Below, piece by piece: positions 28,871 through 38,270 of a stretch of DNA of 64,000 bases. Position numbers and translations under genes: made by a program. Below the pieces are notes generated by a model. The model had not been told where the DNA came from. It saw only the letters and a program-made list of their open reading frames with translations, and made no database searches. Origin of the DNA: Candidatus Burkholderia verschuerenii (GTDB taxonomy: Bacteria > Pseudomonadota > Gammaproteobacteria > Burkholderiales > Burkholderiaceae); assembly GCF_001189365.1 (NCBI RefSeq), contig NZ_LFJJ01000001.1:62001-126000 (forward strand). The letters run 5' to 3'. Every line of letters begins with the position of its first letter. Position 1 is the first letter of the stretch.

Positions 28871-29765
28871 TTATTCAGTAGCCGCCTCCCCGGCGGAGGG
28901 GTTACTTTCTTTGCGGCGGCAAAGAAAGTAACCAAAGAAAGCCGCTGGCCGATCCTAAGCACCTTCTTGAGCGGCCGCGGCACAGTACTTTAGACTTGGC
29001 ACAGCAGTAGCGAGTGTCCTCACGGTTTGTCCTGGCGCTGGTTCTCATGCGATCCGCGCTTTCTAGCCTGACAAGGTAACGGTCCCCTTCGGCTTACTCC
29101 GGCCCGCTTACGCGGCCGGTTTAGGGCCTTGCAGGCAACCGGCAGATGATCAGTGAAACGGCCTCGCATGCGGGATCGTTTTAATCGCTATTCGGTCCTA
29201 CCTTGGTTAGCGCTTCGACATAGGCATGCGCCACTGCACTGCACAGGGCGTGCGGCGTAGCTTAGGCGCAGGTTAGCGAGGCCAACAAAGATGCATGCAC
29301 GCGTGGGGCTTGAGGCGTGAAGCGTGCTTCGAGCAAAGCAATGCAGCGGACCGTCGAAATAAAGGAAGCGCTGCGCGAGTCGCTCCCGCGCTGGCGCTGC
29401 GAGCGTATTTGAATTCGTAGAAGAGCTAACCGAGGTAGGGCCGAATAACGATAAACCCGATGCCGCGTGCGAGGTCGTTTCTTTAATTGCCTGCCGGTTG
29501 CTTATACGACCTTAAACCGGCCGCGCAGCGAAGCCGGAGTAACCCGAAGGGGACCGTTACCTTGTCAGGCTAGAAAGCGCGGATCGCATGGGAACCAGCG
29601 TCCGGACACACGGCGAGAACACTCGCTACTGCTGTGCCAAGTCTAAATTCCTGTGCCGGGGCCGCTCAAGAAGGTGCTTAGGATCGGACAAGCGGCTTTC
29701 TTTGGTTACTTTCTTTGCCGCCGCAAAGAAAGTAACCCCCCCGCCGGGGAGGCGGCTACTGAACA
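28871..29765. repeat. Large inverted-repeat element, copy C
   Basis: About 895 bp between the convergent folB-like gene and the exported protein gene at 29827. Arms are about 28871-29215 and 29425-29765, with a 210-bp unique centre. Both arms carry the private variant TTTCTAGCCTGACAAGGTAA (left near 29060, right near 29550 in inverse orientation), absent from copies A, B and D. This shows that the arms of one copy are kept matched. Ends read TTATTCAGTAGCC and GGCTACTGAACAAAA. No gene inside. Confidence 0.95.
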
Positions 29766-29826
29766 AAAAGCCGCGAAAAGAGAACCATTTTCTAAGCCCC
29801 AATCACCAACGCTAACAACCAAAAAA

Positions 29827-30219
29827 TCACTTAGCCACACCAGCGCCAGCGCCTTGACCGATACCACAAGCCTTAAACGCATCCTTCTGCAAATCCCTAA
29901 ACTTCTTAGTCTGCGCCTTAGCCCGATCGACACGAAACTCAGCCCCACCTTCCCCACCCAACGTAGCGTACTTGGAAAAAGTGGACTGTTCGACAAAGTC
30001 GTCATAGGACAGTTTCTGAGCGATCTTGTCGATCGCACAAGAACACTTGTACACATTGACAAAATCGTGCCCGTTATCGTCCATACAGCCAAGCACATAC
30101 TCGACGCGGCCCTGCGTCGGATAATCATGTGCGGCGCCGGAATCCGTCGCGCCGAACGCAAGGGGCGCCGCGAGCGAGAGGCAGGCGAACATCGTCAGCG
30201 CGCAACTACGTGGGGTCAT
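29827..30219 (-). CDS. Exported four-cysteine protein of unknown function
   Basis: 130 residues with a signal peptide cleaved probably after LAFGA (residue 24). The mature part has four Cys: 45 (VLGCMDD), 59 and 61 (KCSCAID), and 118 (KACG), suggesting two disulfides. The middle (AIDKIAQKLSYDDFVEQSTF) is helical. It is the next gene downstream of fae, separated by a strong hairpin. I do not recognise a named family; a periplasmic accessory role near methanol oxidation is a guess from position. Confidence 0.75.
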   Translation of the reverse strand: MTPRSCALTMFACLSLAAPLAFGATDSGAAHDYPTQGRVEYVLGCMDDNGHDFVNVYKCSCAIDKIAQKLSYDDFVEQSTFSKYATLGGEGGAEFRVDRAKAQTKKFRDLQKDAFKACGIGQGAGAGVAK

Positions 30220-30256
30220 GCGTAGGCCTCGTCAAATCGTGAATGCGCTAAGGCTG

Positions 30257-30282
30257 ACGCCGGCGCGAAAACACGCCGGCGT
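30257..30282 (-). terminator. Strong hairpin after fae (attenuator or mRNA stabiliser)
   Basis: ACGCCGGCG (30257-30265) and CGCCGGCGT (30274-30282) form a perfect 9-bp GC-rich stem around an 8-base loop, 10 bp after the fae stop. No T-run follows in the fae direction, so it may be an attenuator or a 3' stabiliser that lets fae be expressed more than the gene behind it. Confidence 0.55.
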
Positions 30283-30291
30283 GGATACGGA

Positions 30292-30801
30292 TTACTTCGG
30301 CGAAAACGGATGCGCCATCGAACCCTTCTTCGATACTACATCCTTGGCGGAAGGATCGCCTGTCACCGCGCGTTGCAGCGCTTCCTTGGTCGCCTGATAG
30401 TTGTAGTCGTGGATCTTCTGATCGTCGTCGGCTTCCCAGTGGATGAACACGCCCACGCAGATAAACAGATCGTCGGCTTCGGCGGCGGGAATGACGCCGC
30501 TTTCCACGCTGTCGGCCACCGCCATCGCGACCGCACGTTGCGCCGGGCCGAACATCTGCACGGCCTGTTTGGCGCCCTTGATCGTGACCTTGTTGAAGAG
30601 GATCGTGTTCGGCTTCGTCATCAGATTCGGCGCGACCACGGCGAGCAGCGACGTGAAGCCATCCTTGTTGTTGGTGAGCGCATTGCAGAACGCGGTCTCG
30701 GCAGCGGAACCTCGCGGTCCGATGATCAAGTCGATGTGTGCGACCTCGTTGCCATCGCCGACTAGCGACTCGCCTACCAGGACGCGGTTGATGGTGGCCA
30801 T
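30292..30801 (-). CDS. fae: Formaldehyde-activating enzyme
   Basis: 169 residues. It condenses formaldehyde with H4MPT to methylene-H4MPT, the entry into the C1 oxidation pathway. Family blocks: [27 protein letters not shown]-type N-terminus, [32 protein letters not shown] and FIHWEADDD. Complete and of normal length. GGAGGAACAGC precedes the ATG. A 162-bp leader separates it from the gene behind, so it likely has its own promoter. Confidence 0.98.
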   Translation of the reverse strand: MATINRVLVGESLVGDGNEVAHIDLIIGPRGSAAETAFCNALTNNKDGFTSLLAVVAPNLMTKPNTILFNKVTIKGAKQAVQMFGPAQRAVAMAVADSVESGVIPAAEADDLFICVGVFIHWEADDDQKIHDYNYQATKEALQRAVTGDPSAKDVVSKKGSMAHPFSPK

Positions 30802-30963
30802 GCTGTTCCTCCAGTAATGTGGTCTAAGGGCAATCGACTTGGCTCTTCGCGGCGCGCGAGTCGCACGATGATGCAGTGCACTCGACGCATAGCCACTCGA
30901 ACGGGCCGCTGAAGCCCGAAAGCTCTAACATGTTCCGTGCCAATTTTTAGCCCTGCGCGCGCG

Positions 30964-31818
30964 TCAAGCCGATGCATCGCGAATATTGAGCGCGACGAAC
31001 AGCGTCGCGACAGACAGATCCGCGCTGGTGCCGGGATTGATGCCGCGCGCTTTCAGGTCCGCGTCCCATGCGCTCAATTCTTGCGACGTGAGCGGACGTC
31101 CGGCCGCAAGCCATTGCGCACGCCGCGCGGTCGCTTCGTGCGTGACACTTTGCGCCATCGGCGCGCCCAGCTTGCGCACTATGTGCGAATCGGGCCAGCC
31201 TGAGAGAAAGTGCAGGAACGCGTCGAGCATCGCGTCGTGTTCGTTCGATAGATCGATTGCGCGCGCCGCATCGAACACGTCGGCGAAGCCGCTCGCGTAC
31301 TGACGCGCGATGCTGTTGCGGTTCGCGGCGAGCTCCATCGCGTCGAGCAGCGTCACGGTGGGCGGCGCGTGCACGCTTTGCTCCGGCGCATCGCCGAGAC
31401 CGCCCGGATTGGCAAGCGCGATCGCCTGATAAGCAAGGCGCGCGTCGTCGATGTCGAGATCGGCGAGCACGCGTCGCGTCGCGTCGCGCCAATGCATGCG
31501 CGATGCATCGCAGCGCTCCAGCGCCGCGCACAAAGGCGCACATAGCAGCACGATGCCGAGATTCGTATTGCAGCCGACGGCATCGAAGGTCGCGCGCACC
31601 GCGTCGAGAATGCGTGCGCCCACGCGCGCATCGGATGCGAAAAGCCCTTGCGCCGCAGCATCGGCGCTTGCGATGAACTGCGCCGCGTGCATGCCGTGTC
31701 CTTCGCTCGCGATGCTGACGTTGCCCGGCTTGCGCGTCTCGACATCGAGCGCGCACGCTCGCAAAAAGGCTCGACGCGCGCGTTCAGACGCGGCCATTTG
31801 CGCTCGAAGCGGGGACAT
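30964..31818 (-). CDS. CitG/MdcB-like protein of the H4MPT cluster (methylotroph orf5 type)
   Basis: 284 residues of the triphosphoribosyl-dephospho-CoA synthase family: ACALDVETRKPGNVS, the nucleotide-site H in GHGMHAAQFIASA, and TNLGIVLLCAPL. In C1 clusters this paralogue is required for H4MPT-dependent growth in methylotroph genetics and probably attaches or transfers a phosphoribosyl group during cofactor synthesis; the reaction is not fixed. It overlaps the upstream ATP-grasp gene by 35 bp, or by 14 bp if the second ATG (31797) is used. Confidence 0.87.
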   Translation of the reverse strand: MSPLRAQMAASERARRAFLRACALDVETRKPGNVSIASEGHGMHAAQFIASADAAAQGLFASDARVGARILDAVRATFDAVGCNTNLGIVLLCAPLCAALERCDASRMHWRDATRRVLADLDIDDARLAYQAIALANPGGLGDAPEQSVHAPPTVTLLDAMELAANRNSIARQYASGFADVFDAARAIDLSNEHDAMLDAFLHFLSGWPDSHIVRKLGAPMAQSVTHEATARRAQWLAAGRPLTSQELSAWDADLKARGINPGTSADLSVATLFVALNIRDASA

Positions 31819-32713
31819 CGCGCGTCGATGCGAGCTTGCGGTCGAGCAGATCGTCGACGAGCAGCGTGGCGATATCGTGCGTCGTCACCGATTGCAGGCC
31901 GCGCCATGCAGCGACGCCGTTCACTTCGAGCACGAGCGGGCGTTGCGTTTCATCGGATGGAATCAGATCGACGCCTGCGTAATCGAGTCCCAGCGCCTGC
32001 GTCGCGCGTATGGCGGTCTCGGCGAGCGCGGGTGTGAGCTCGGCCGTCTCGCAGCGCGCGCCACGCGCGAAGTTATGAATCCAGTCCTCGCCACCGCCAC
32101 CGACGCGCTTCATCACCGCGACCGCTTTTGCGCCGATCACGAGCACGCGCCAGTCGAAATCGGTTGCATCGATAAAGCGCTGCAAATAAGCGACTTCGTT
32201 AAACGAAGCGAGCTCGGGCAAGTGCGTATCGAGCTTCTTCAAGCCCTTGCCTTGCGAACCGAACAACGGCTTGATCACGACTTGTCGATGCGCGGCAGCT
32301 TCACGCATCAGGACGCGCTGTGCATGTGCCGCCGATTCGCCGGCCCACGTCGCGGGCGTCGGCACGCCGTAACGATGCAGCAGAAAGCTGGTCATCGACT
32401 TGTCGACGCTGCGCTCGATGGCGCGCGCATCGTTATAAACGGGCACGCCGCTTTCGCGCAGCGCATGCAGGATGCCGAGCCGCAATGTCACCTGTTCGAA
32501 CGTGCCGCCCGCGATGCCGCGCACGAATACCGCATCGGGCAACGTGTGGCCGAAGCCGGGAATCGCGAGACCGTGCGGCTTCCATGTCGTGTCGATGCGG
32601 CAATCCGCGAGATCGACGCAGCGTGCTTCGACAGCGCGCGCGCGGAAAGCTTTTTTAAGGCGTCCCGTGTGCCAGCCGGTCTCGTCGGTCATGATCGCGA
32701 CGCGCAAACTCAT
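31784..32713 (-). CDS. RimK-type ATP-grasp ligase of the H4MPT cluster
   Basis: 309 residues. ATP-grasp features: VVIKPLFGSQGKGLKKL near 150, WRVLVIGAKAVAVMKR near 194, and LEVNGVAAWRGLQ near 272. The family includes MptN (H4MPT:glutamate ligase) and RimK, so glutamate ligation onto the pterin cofactor or a related step is plausible. Its ATG overlaps the mch stop (ATGA). I start at 32713, where the conserved MSLRVAIMTDE begins. Confidence 0.85.
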   Translation of the reverse strand: MSLRVAIMTDETGWHTGRLKKAFRARAVEARCVDLADCRIDTTWKPHGLAIPGFGHTLPDAVFVRGIAGGTFEQVTLRLGILHALRESGVPVYNDARAIERSVDKSMTSFLLHRYGVPTPATWAGESAAHAQRVLMREAAAHRQVVIKPLFGSQGKGLKKLDTHLPELASFNEVAYLQRFIDATDFDWRVLVIGAKAVAVMKRVGGGGEDWIHNFARGARCETAELTPALAETAIRATQALGLDYAGVDLIPSDETQRPLVLEVNGVAAWRGLQSVTTHDIATLLVDDLLDRKLASTRDVPASSANGRV

Positions 32714-33702
32714 GACACATCTCCGAGCCATTGCGCATCGAGCAAGGCGCGATCGATTGCGCCGCCGTGATACGTCGCGCCACTTTCGAGGCTGGAAATC
32801 CAGATCTCGGCGGGCGCGAACAGCGCGGCATCGATCTGATAGAAGTCGTAGTTGAACGACGCGAAAATCTCCGCGAAGGGACGCCCGTAATCGCGTGCAT
32901 TCGATGATGGCAGTTCTTTCGCAAGACGCTTCGCGGCTGCATCGCTTTTCACGGTGAGATGCACGCGGCCGCCGTAAAGGATCGCGTCGTTGGTACGGCC
33001 CATCGCCTGAATGGCATCGGGCGATGGCGGCGGCAAAGGCGCACTGCCGCTGCCTTCGACGATTTCATCGAGCGCCACGCCCAGCACATGCGTCTTGTGC
33101 AGCGCAACTTCCACGACGCGCGCGACGACCTGCACCGTGCCCGCTATAGAGTGCGTCGGCGTGACGGCGATGACGAGCTTGTCCGGCGCAAGCCCGCAAT
33201 CGGCGAGCACTTTATCGATGACGACTTGCGGCGGCAGACGATCCACTTCCATCACGAGCGCGCCACGATCGTGACGGTCGCGATAGCCGAGCTCATCGAA
33301 CAAGGTCTCTTTGCCTGCGAGCGCGCGCGCCGGTCCCGATCCAAGCGAGAAAAACTTTTTGCCGCCAGTTTGCTCCTTGGTCGCGGACAGACTCCATCCC
33401 GCGTACTGGCTGCCGAGACACGCGAGCACCGGATGCGACGTATGCACTTCGAACCACGTCGGCCATAGCGGAGCGGCATCGAACGCGACGCGACGCGTCA
33501 CGCGCCCGAGTCCGCCCATGCAGATACGCGCGATCAGCAAGCCCGCTTCCGCGCTGCCTTTCGCGTTCACGCCCGCATCGACGATCACAGTGCCGTTCGA
33601 CGTCTTCGTTACGTCGACACCGTATTTAAAGGCATCGTCGACGAGGCGCGCGACGAGCCGTTCGCTCGACGCATTCACGCTGATTGATTGAGATGAAGTC
33701 AT
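32710..33702 (-). CDS. mch: Methenyl-H4MPT cyclohydrolase
   Basis: 330 residues, converting methenyl-H4MPT to formyl-H4MPT in the cytoplasm. Recognisable blocks: GVNAKGSAEAGLLIARICMGGLG, VHTSHPVLACLGSQYAGW, and GSGPARALAGKE, then TNDAILYGGRVHLTV. Complete and of usual length. It is followed by the ATP-grasp and citG-like genes in a tightly overlapping unit. Confidence 0.97.
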   Translation of the reverse strand: MTSSQSISVNASSERLVARLVDDAFKYGVDVTKTSNGTVIVDAGVNAKGSAEAGLLIARICMGGLGRVTRRVAFDAAPLWPTWFEVHTSHPVLACLGSQYAGWSLSATKEQTGGKKFFSLGSGPARALAGKETLFDELGYRDRHDRGALVMEVDRLPPQVVIDKVLADCGLAPDKLVIAVTPTHSIAGTVQVVARVVEVALHKTHVLGVALDEIVEGSGSAPLPPPSPDAIQAMGRTNDAILYGGRVHLTVKSDAAAKRLAKELPSSNARDYGRPFAEIFASFNYDFYQIDAALFAPAEIWISSLESGATYHGGAIDRALLDAQWLGDVS

Positions 33703-33705
33703 AAC

Positions 33706-34872
33706 CTAGATCATGTCGATGCATTGCAGTTGGCGCGCATGCTCGCGATCGAGCGCGGTGCGCAATGCGTCGAGCGTCGGCGCGGTCGCGCTCATCGTGC
33801 AGACGGGCTGGCCTGCTTCGATATGCGCGAGCGCGAGCGGCACGTCGTGACACGCGGGATCGGCGAAACATGCATCGCTGAAGGCGCTCGTAACGATGAA
33901 GGACTTCGGCGCGAACACCACGCGCTGGCCTGCGCGCATCGGCGGCTTGAGCAGCGCGGTGTGCGCGCATGCAGGCAACTCGCCGTGCAGACATGCATCG
34001 AGATGCGCGCCGATCAGACCGCGCGGCCATGTGTCGGGCCACGCGGCTTCATAAAGCGCCATCGTCGATGAGGGGCGCGTGTTGATTTCGAGCACGCTGA
34101 AGTTATCGTCGTCGAGCAGAAAATCGATGCTGTTCAGGCCCGTGAGATCCGTCTTCCATACGATGGTTTCGATTGCCTGAACAATGCACGTCGCCGTTTC
34201 GGCAGGCAAATTAACGGGCCCGATCGAGCCCGCGTACACATAAGGCCACGGTCCTGCCTGCATGCTCAGTTGCTCCGCGAATCCGATCACCACCGCCTCG
34301 CGATGCGCCGCGATAAACAGCGCGGACATCGAGCGGCCATGTGCCTGCTTCTGAAAATACGCGTGCTCGGGAATGCGCTCGATATCTTCCGCGCGCTCGA
34401 TATGCGTGCCGCCGCAACCATCCGATCGTTTGACGAGCCAGCCGCGCGGATCGTCCGGCGACGTCAGGCGCACTTGCGGATGCGCGATACCCGCATCGTC
34501 GAGCAGCGCAAAAAAACGCCTTGGATCGCGCACCGTTTTCGCGGCTTCGCCATTGCCGATGAAGCTCGGCATATGCGGCGCGCGGCTCAGTTCGTCCGCA
34601 AGCGGTTCGAGCCCGCTCGATGCGATCAGACCCAGCATGCGCGGCAAGCGCGCCGCGCGTTCGAGCGCATCGTGAAAACGGGCGCGATCGATCGAAAGCC
34701 CGTTGCCGCCGATATCGAACCACATGTTGGCGTGCTCCCGTGTATCGCGGTCGCCGAAAATATCGAGTGCGACCACGCTGTAGCCGGTGCGTGCCGCCGA
34801 TTGCGCGACGAGCCGCGCGGACAGTCCCGCGACCGCTAAGCGCGGGGCGCGGCTCGTGTCGGCGGCTGTCAT
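33706..34872 (-). CDS. ATP-grasp protein of the C1 cluster (methylotroph orf17 type)
   Basis: 388 residues. N-terminal Rossmann-like region (LAVAGLSARLVAQSAARTGYSVVALDIFGD), then an ATP-grasp core: GWLVKRSDGCGGTHIERA near 150 and GLNSIDFLLDDDNFSVLEINTRPSST near 253-278. Widely conserved in H4MPT-dependent methylotrophs; substrate unknown. Its ATG overlaps the mtdB stop, and it ends 3 bp before the mch start region. Confidence 0.87.
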   Translation of the reverse strand: MTAADTSRAPRLAVAGLSARLVAQSAARTGYSVVALDIFGDRDTREHANMWFDIGGNGLSIDRARFHDALERAARLPRMLGLIASSGLEPLADELSRAPHMPSFIGNGEAAKTVRDPRRFFALLDDAGIAHPQVRLTSPDDPRGWLVKRSDGCGGTHIERAEDIERIPEHAYFQKQAHGRSMSALFIAAHREAVVIGFAEQLSMQAGPWPYVYAGSIGPVNLPAETATCIVQAIETIVWKTDLTGLNSIDFLLDDDNFSVLEINTRPSSTMALYEAAWPDTWPRGLIGAHLDACLHGELPACAHTALLKPPMRAGQRVVFAPKSFIVTSAFSDACFADPACHDVPLALAHIEAGQPVCTMSATAPTLDALRTALDREHARQLQCIDMI

Positions 34873-35798
34873 GAACCTTGACCGGCGACGACGGCGCGCG
34901 CTTCGTCGAATGCTTCGGGGAAGCCTAAATAGACGGGCTTGCCGCCGGTTCGCATGCGCACGAAGAGCCGATGTTGCGTCTGATATTTGACGTTGCCGAT
35001 CGCCAGCGCGCCGATGCCGATGGCGTCCGATCGTGCCGCGCCCGCGAGCGGTTTGCCATCGTCCATCACGTTGACGCCCGCGATGCCTTCCGGCGGCACG
35101 GCGTTTACGTCGGCTGCGATCAGCAGGTTCTTCGCGTGCGAGAGATCGGCGGCGGTCATCACTTGCACGCCTGCCACGGCGGTCGCGAAGACGATTTCCG
35201 CGCGCGCCAGTTCGCGATGCAATTGCTCGGGCGATCCGGTCGCCACGCCCGATGTCGCGATATCGAAGCGGCGATTGATCTCGTCGCTGACCTGCGTCGC
35301 ACGCGACTGACTCGAATGGCTCGCGACCGCGACCACCGCGCCGAGCGATGCGGCCATTGCCGCCGCTACGCGTCCGACCGCGCCGGTGCTGCCGAGTATG
35401 AGCACGCGCTTGCCGTCGAATTCAAGCTGATGGATGGCCTTCAGATGCTTTTCCGCGAGCGCGACGAGCGCGGCCGCCGTCGTGTACGCGCCGCTCGGAT
35501 CCGTGAACACGGAGACTTCGAATGGCGGCACCATCGCGTGGCGCGCGCGTTCGAGCATGTCGGCGGCCTGCATCACGTCGCGTCCGCCGATAAAGATGCC
35601 GGTGCGCGACACGCCTTTGGGTCCGCGCGAAAAGATCGCGTCTTGCGTGAGCGTGACGACGCTGTCTTCGTCCACGTTGCAATACGGCACGAGGATCTGA
35701 TAGCCGGCATCGGCGGCCATGTTCACATCGAACGGGCTCATCTGCGGCGTGCTCGTGAACATATGCAGCACGTAGGGTCTGTCGGAGGCTTCGGGCAT
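34869..35798 (-). CDS. mtdB: NAD(P)-dependent methylene-H4MPT dehydrogenase
   Basis: 309 residues from ATG 35798 (MPEASDRPYVLHMFTS); the frame also opens at a TTG 48 bp upstream. It oxidises methylene-H4MPT to methenyl-H4MPT. The pterin-side N-terminus (SPFDVNMAADAGYQILVPY) is followed by a Rossmann domain, VLILGSTGAVGRVAAAMAASLGA. Family resemblance is to MtdB/MtdA; the H4MPT context and absence of a folate gene partner favour MtdB. Confidence 0.94.
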   Translation of the reverse strand: MPEASDRPYVLHMFTSTPQMSPFDVNMAADAGYQILVPYCNVDEDSVVTLTQDAIFSRGPKGVSRTGIFIGGRDVMQAADMLERARHAMVPPFEVSVFTDPSGAYTTAAALVALAEKHLKAIHQLEFDGKRVLILGSTGAVGRVAAAMAASLGAVVAVASHSSQSRATQVSDEINRRFDIATSGVATGSPEQLHRELARAEIVFATAVAGVQVMTAADLSHAKNLLIAADVNAVPPEGIAGVNVMDDGKPLAGAARSDAIGIGALAIGNVKYQTQHRLFVRMRTGGKPVYLGFPEAFDEARAVVAGQGS

Positions 35799-35882
35799 GT
35801 CGGTACTCGTAGCGGTTTCGAAGGAAAGCGGTTCGGACGACGACAACGGCGCACGCTCGATGCGAAATGCGTGCGTGCGATA

Positions 35883-36914
35883 TCAGGCCGCGTTCGCGTC
35901 ACGATGACGACGATCATCGGCCGCGCGCCAACTCGCACCGCGATTGCGCGCGACCGCGATCGAAAAACTGAGCGACGCATTGCCTGACACACGTTGCGCC
36001 GCGGCCAGCGCACGCTGTGCACTCGCGACGAACGCGAAGCCGACCGGACCCCACGAGGTCTGTCCGATGCCGGCTTGCTGTTCGGCGGCGACGGCGTCCA
36101 GCGCGCGCGCGACGGCGGGGCTTGCGAACACGCCGCCTTGCACGGGCGCGAAGTATTCGCCGATGGTCTGCTGCATGTCGCTGATGGCGTCGGCGAAGAT
36201 CGCGAAGTCATGTTCGGCGACGGCGGGCAGAATACGCATCAGCACGAGATGACTCAGATGCGCGGCGAGATGCGCGGGAAACGGCGCAAGCGATGCGAGG
36301 CCGCACCGTTCTTCGTCGCCATGCAGGCCTTGGCGCGAGGTGTCGTCGATAAGCAGCACGCGCCAGTCATCGGGGAAGGTCTGTCTTGCCAGCAGGGGCG
36401 GCATGCTCGACGTGTCGTTGCTCGCGGTATTGCGCCCGCCGTCGACGATCAGGCCGCCGTGATCGAAGCCGTGAATGCCGATGCCCGAGCGCGCGCCGCG
36501 ACCCAGTATGCGGGCGATATCGGCCGTATTCGCCTCGATGCCCGCGATATGCACGAAGGCCGCGCCGATGGCGAGCGCGAGTTGCGTGCCGGAGCCGAGG
36601 CCCGTGTGCGCGCGAGGCGCGTCGTGTACTTCTATGTCGATGTGTTGATCGATCGCGAATGCGTTTTGCAATTGCGCGATATGGTGCGCGATGCGCATGC
36701 GTTGATCATCGGTGATGTTGCCGTCGATGCGCGGCGTTTGCTGTTGTGACCTGCGTGCGGTGATGCGCGTACCGTGGCCCTCGATCGATAAGCCCACGCT
36801 GCCGAAGGCGCGGCCGAGCGATCCGTTCGGATCGATGAAGCCCAAATGCAGGCGGGCTGCGGTTTCTAGCGTGATCGCCGGAGGGGGACCTAGGCGGTCG
36901 GTTTGCGTTCGCAT
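35883..36914 (-). CDS. mptG: Beta-ribofuranosylaminobenzene 5'-phosphate synthase
   Basis: 343 residues of the GHMP-kinase-like fold. It condenses p-aminobenzoate with PRPP, the first committed step of the methanopterin side chain. Motifs: ARLHLGFIDPNGSLGRAFGSVGLSI at the N-terminus, TGLGSGTQLALAIGAAF near 105 (GHMP glycine loop), and GRGARSGIGIHGFDHGGLIVDGG. The first codons are A/C-rich, unlike the rest, next to inverted-repeat copy D. Confidence 0.94.
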   Translation of the reverse strand: MRTQTDRLGPPPAITLETAARLHLGFIDPNGSLGRAFGSVGLSIEGHGTRITARRSQQQTPRIDGNITDDQRMRIAHHIAQLQNAFAIDQHIDIEVHDAPRAHTGLGSGTQLALAIGAAFVHIAGIEANTADIARILGRGARSGIGIHGFDHGGLIVDGGRNTASNDTSSMPPLLARQTFPDDWRVLLIDDTSRQGLHGDEERCGLASLAPFPAHLAAHLSHLVLMRILPAVAEHDFAIFADAISDMQQTIGEYFAPVQGGVFASPAVARALDAVAAEQQAGIGQTSWGPVGFAFVASAQRALAAAQRVSGNASLSFSIAVARNRGASWRAADDRRHRDANAA

Positions 36915-37022
36915 TTGGACTTGGCTCTTGGCTCTTGTTTCGTCGCACGGCGGTGGGATTTGGTTTTTTCTTAGGCAAATATTGGGCCAGGGGGTTTTCT
37001 TTTGCTTTTGTTGGTGGTTTTG

Positions 37023-37878
37023 TTTATTGCAGTAACCGCTTTCCCGGCGGAGGGGTCACTTTCTTTGCGGCGGCAAAGAAAGTAACCAAAGAAAGCCGCT
37101 TGTCCGATCCTAAGCACCTTCTTGGCCGGCCCTGGCACAGTATTAGAGACTTGGCACAGCAGTAGCGAGTGTATTTACGGTGTGTCCGGTTAGTGGTTCC
37201 CATGCGATTCGTGATTTCTCGCATAACAAGGTAACGGTCCCCTTCGGCTTACTCCGGCCCGCTGCGCGGCCGGTTTAGGTATGTACAAGCAACCGGCAGA
37301 TGATCAGCGAAACGACCTCGAATGCCTCGCCTCATCGGTTTGACCGTTATTCGGCCCTACCTTGGCTAACGCTTCCATAAAACTTCGATTGCGTTCGCAG
37401 AGCTAGGGCAGCAGCCCACACGGTGCTGATATGACGGTCGTCTTGCATAACGCATTTAGTGTCTGCCTTAAGCCGTGCAAGCCGCGCCATGCGGACGGTG
37501 TTCCGCGTTAGCGCTTGCTCAAGTCGAAGCGCAAACCAAGGTAGGGCCGAATAACGATTGAAGCGACGCCGTGTGCGAGGTCGTTTCGCTTATTACCTGC
37601 CGGTGGCTTATACGGCCCTAAACCGGCCGCGCAAGCGGGCCGGAGTAAGCCGAAGGGGACCGTTACCAAGGTGGGCGAGAGAGCACGGATCGCATGGGAA
37701 CCAGCGCCCGGACAAGCGGTGAAGACACTCGCTACTGCTGTGCCAAGTCTCTAATACTGTGACTGTGCCGGGGCCGCTCAAGAAGGTGCTTAGGATCGGA
37801 CAGCGGCTTTCTTTGGTTACTTTCTTTGCTGCCGCAAAGAAAGTAACCCCTCCGCCGGGAAGGCGGCTACTGAATAAA
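37023..37878. repeat. Large inverted-repeat element, copy D
   Basis: About 856 bp between mptG (start side) and the PCD gene (end side), both on the minus strand. Arms are about 37023-37375 and 37530-37878, with a 155-bp unique centre. It has the same hairpin TTACTTTCTTTG/CAAAGAAAGTAA (one C to T change in the left arm copy) and the same GGCCGG block. Ends read TTTATTGCAGTAACC and GGCTACTGAATAAA. The left side carries the G+T-rich sequence TTGTTGGTGGTTTTG. Confidence 0.95.
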
Positions 37879-37895
37879 CCTAGCGAAAACCCAAT

Positions 37896-38270
37896 TCAAT
37901 CGTACTTGATATAGCGAAACCGCTGATCATCAGAAGGCGTGCCATCAAGAGGTCCATCCTCCTTCCCAGGCTGCCACCCAACCACGTCCTCAATCTTGGA
38001 AGCAAGCGCAAGATCCTTATCAGTAATCCCCTTAGCAGAATGCGTCATCAACTTGACGATAACGAACGCATAAGAAACCGTAAGATCCGGATGATGCCAG
38101 GCCGCTTCGGCAAGATGCCCCACGGTATTCACGACCATCAAGGTCCCCTTCCAGCCTTCGGTTTTGAACTTGCGGCGCAGCCACCCATCCTCGACATACC
38201 AGTGCTTGAGCGGCCCGGTCAACCGTTGCTTGACCTCGTCCTCGCTGTAGACCTTCTCCGCCTGAGCCAT
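37896..38270 (-). CDS. Pterin-4a-carbinolamine dehydratase-like protein
   Basis: 124 residues, PhhB/DCoH family: HWYVEDGWLRRKFKTEGWKG, then LAEAAWHHPDLTVSYAFVIVKLMTH, where the HHP motif and following helix hold the active site. The known activity is dehydration of 4a-hydroxy-pterins. Here it lies between H4MPT genes and xoxF, so it may serve the methanopterin pool rather than phenylalanine hydroxylase (inference). The ATG at 38270 has GGAGGTG upstream. A longer upstream reading is not supported. Confidence 0.92.
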   Translation of the reverse strand: MAQAEKVYSEDEVKQRLTGPLKHWYVEDGWLRRKFKTEGWKGTLMVVNTVGHLAEAAWHHPDLTVSYAFVIVKLMTHSAKGITDKDLALASKIEDVVGWQPGKEDGPLDGTPSDDQRFRYIKYD

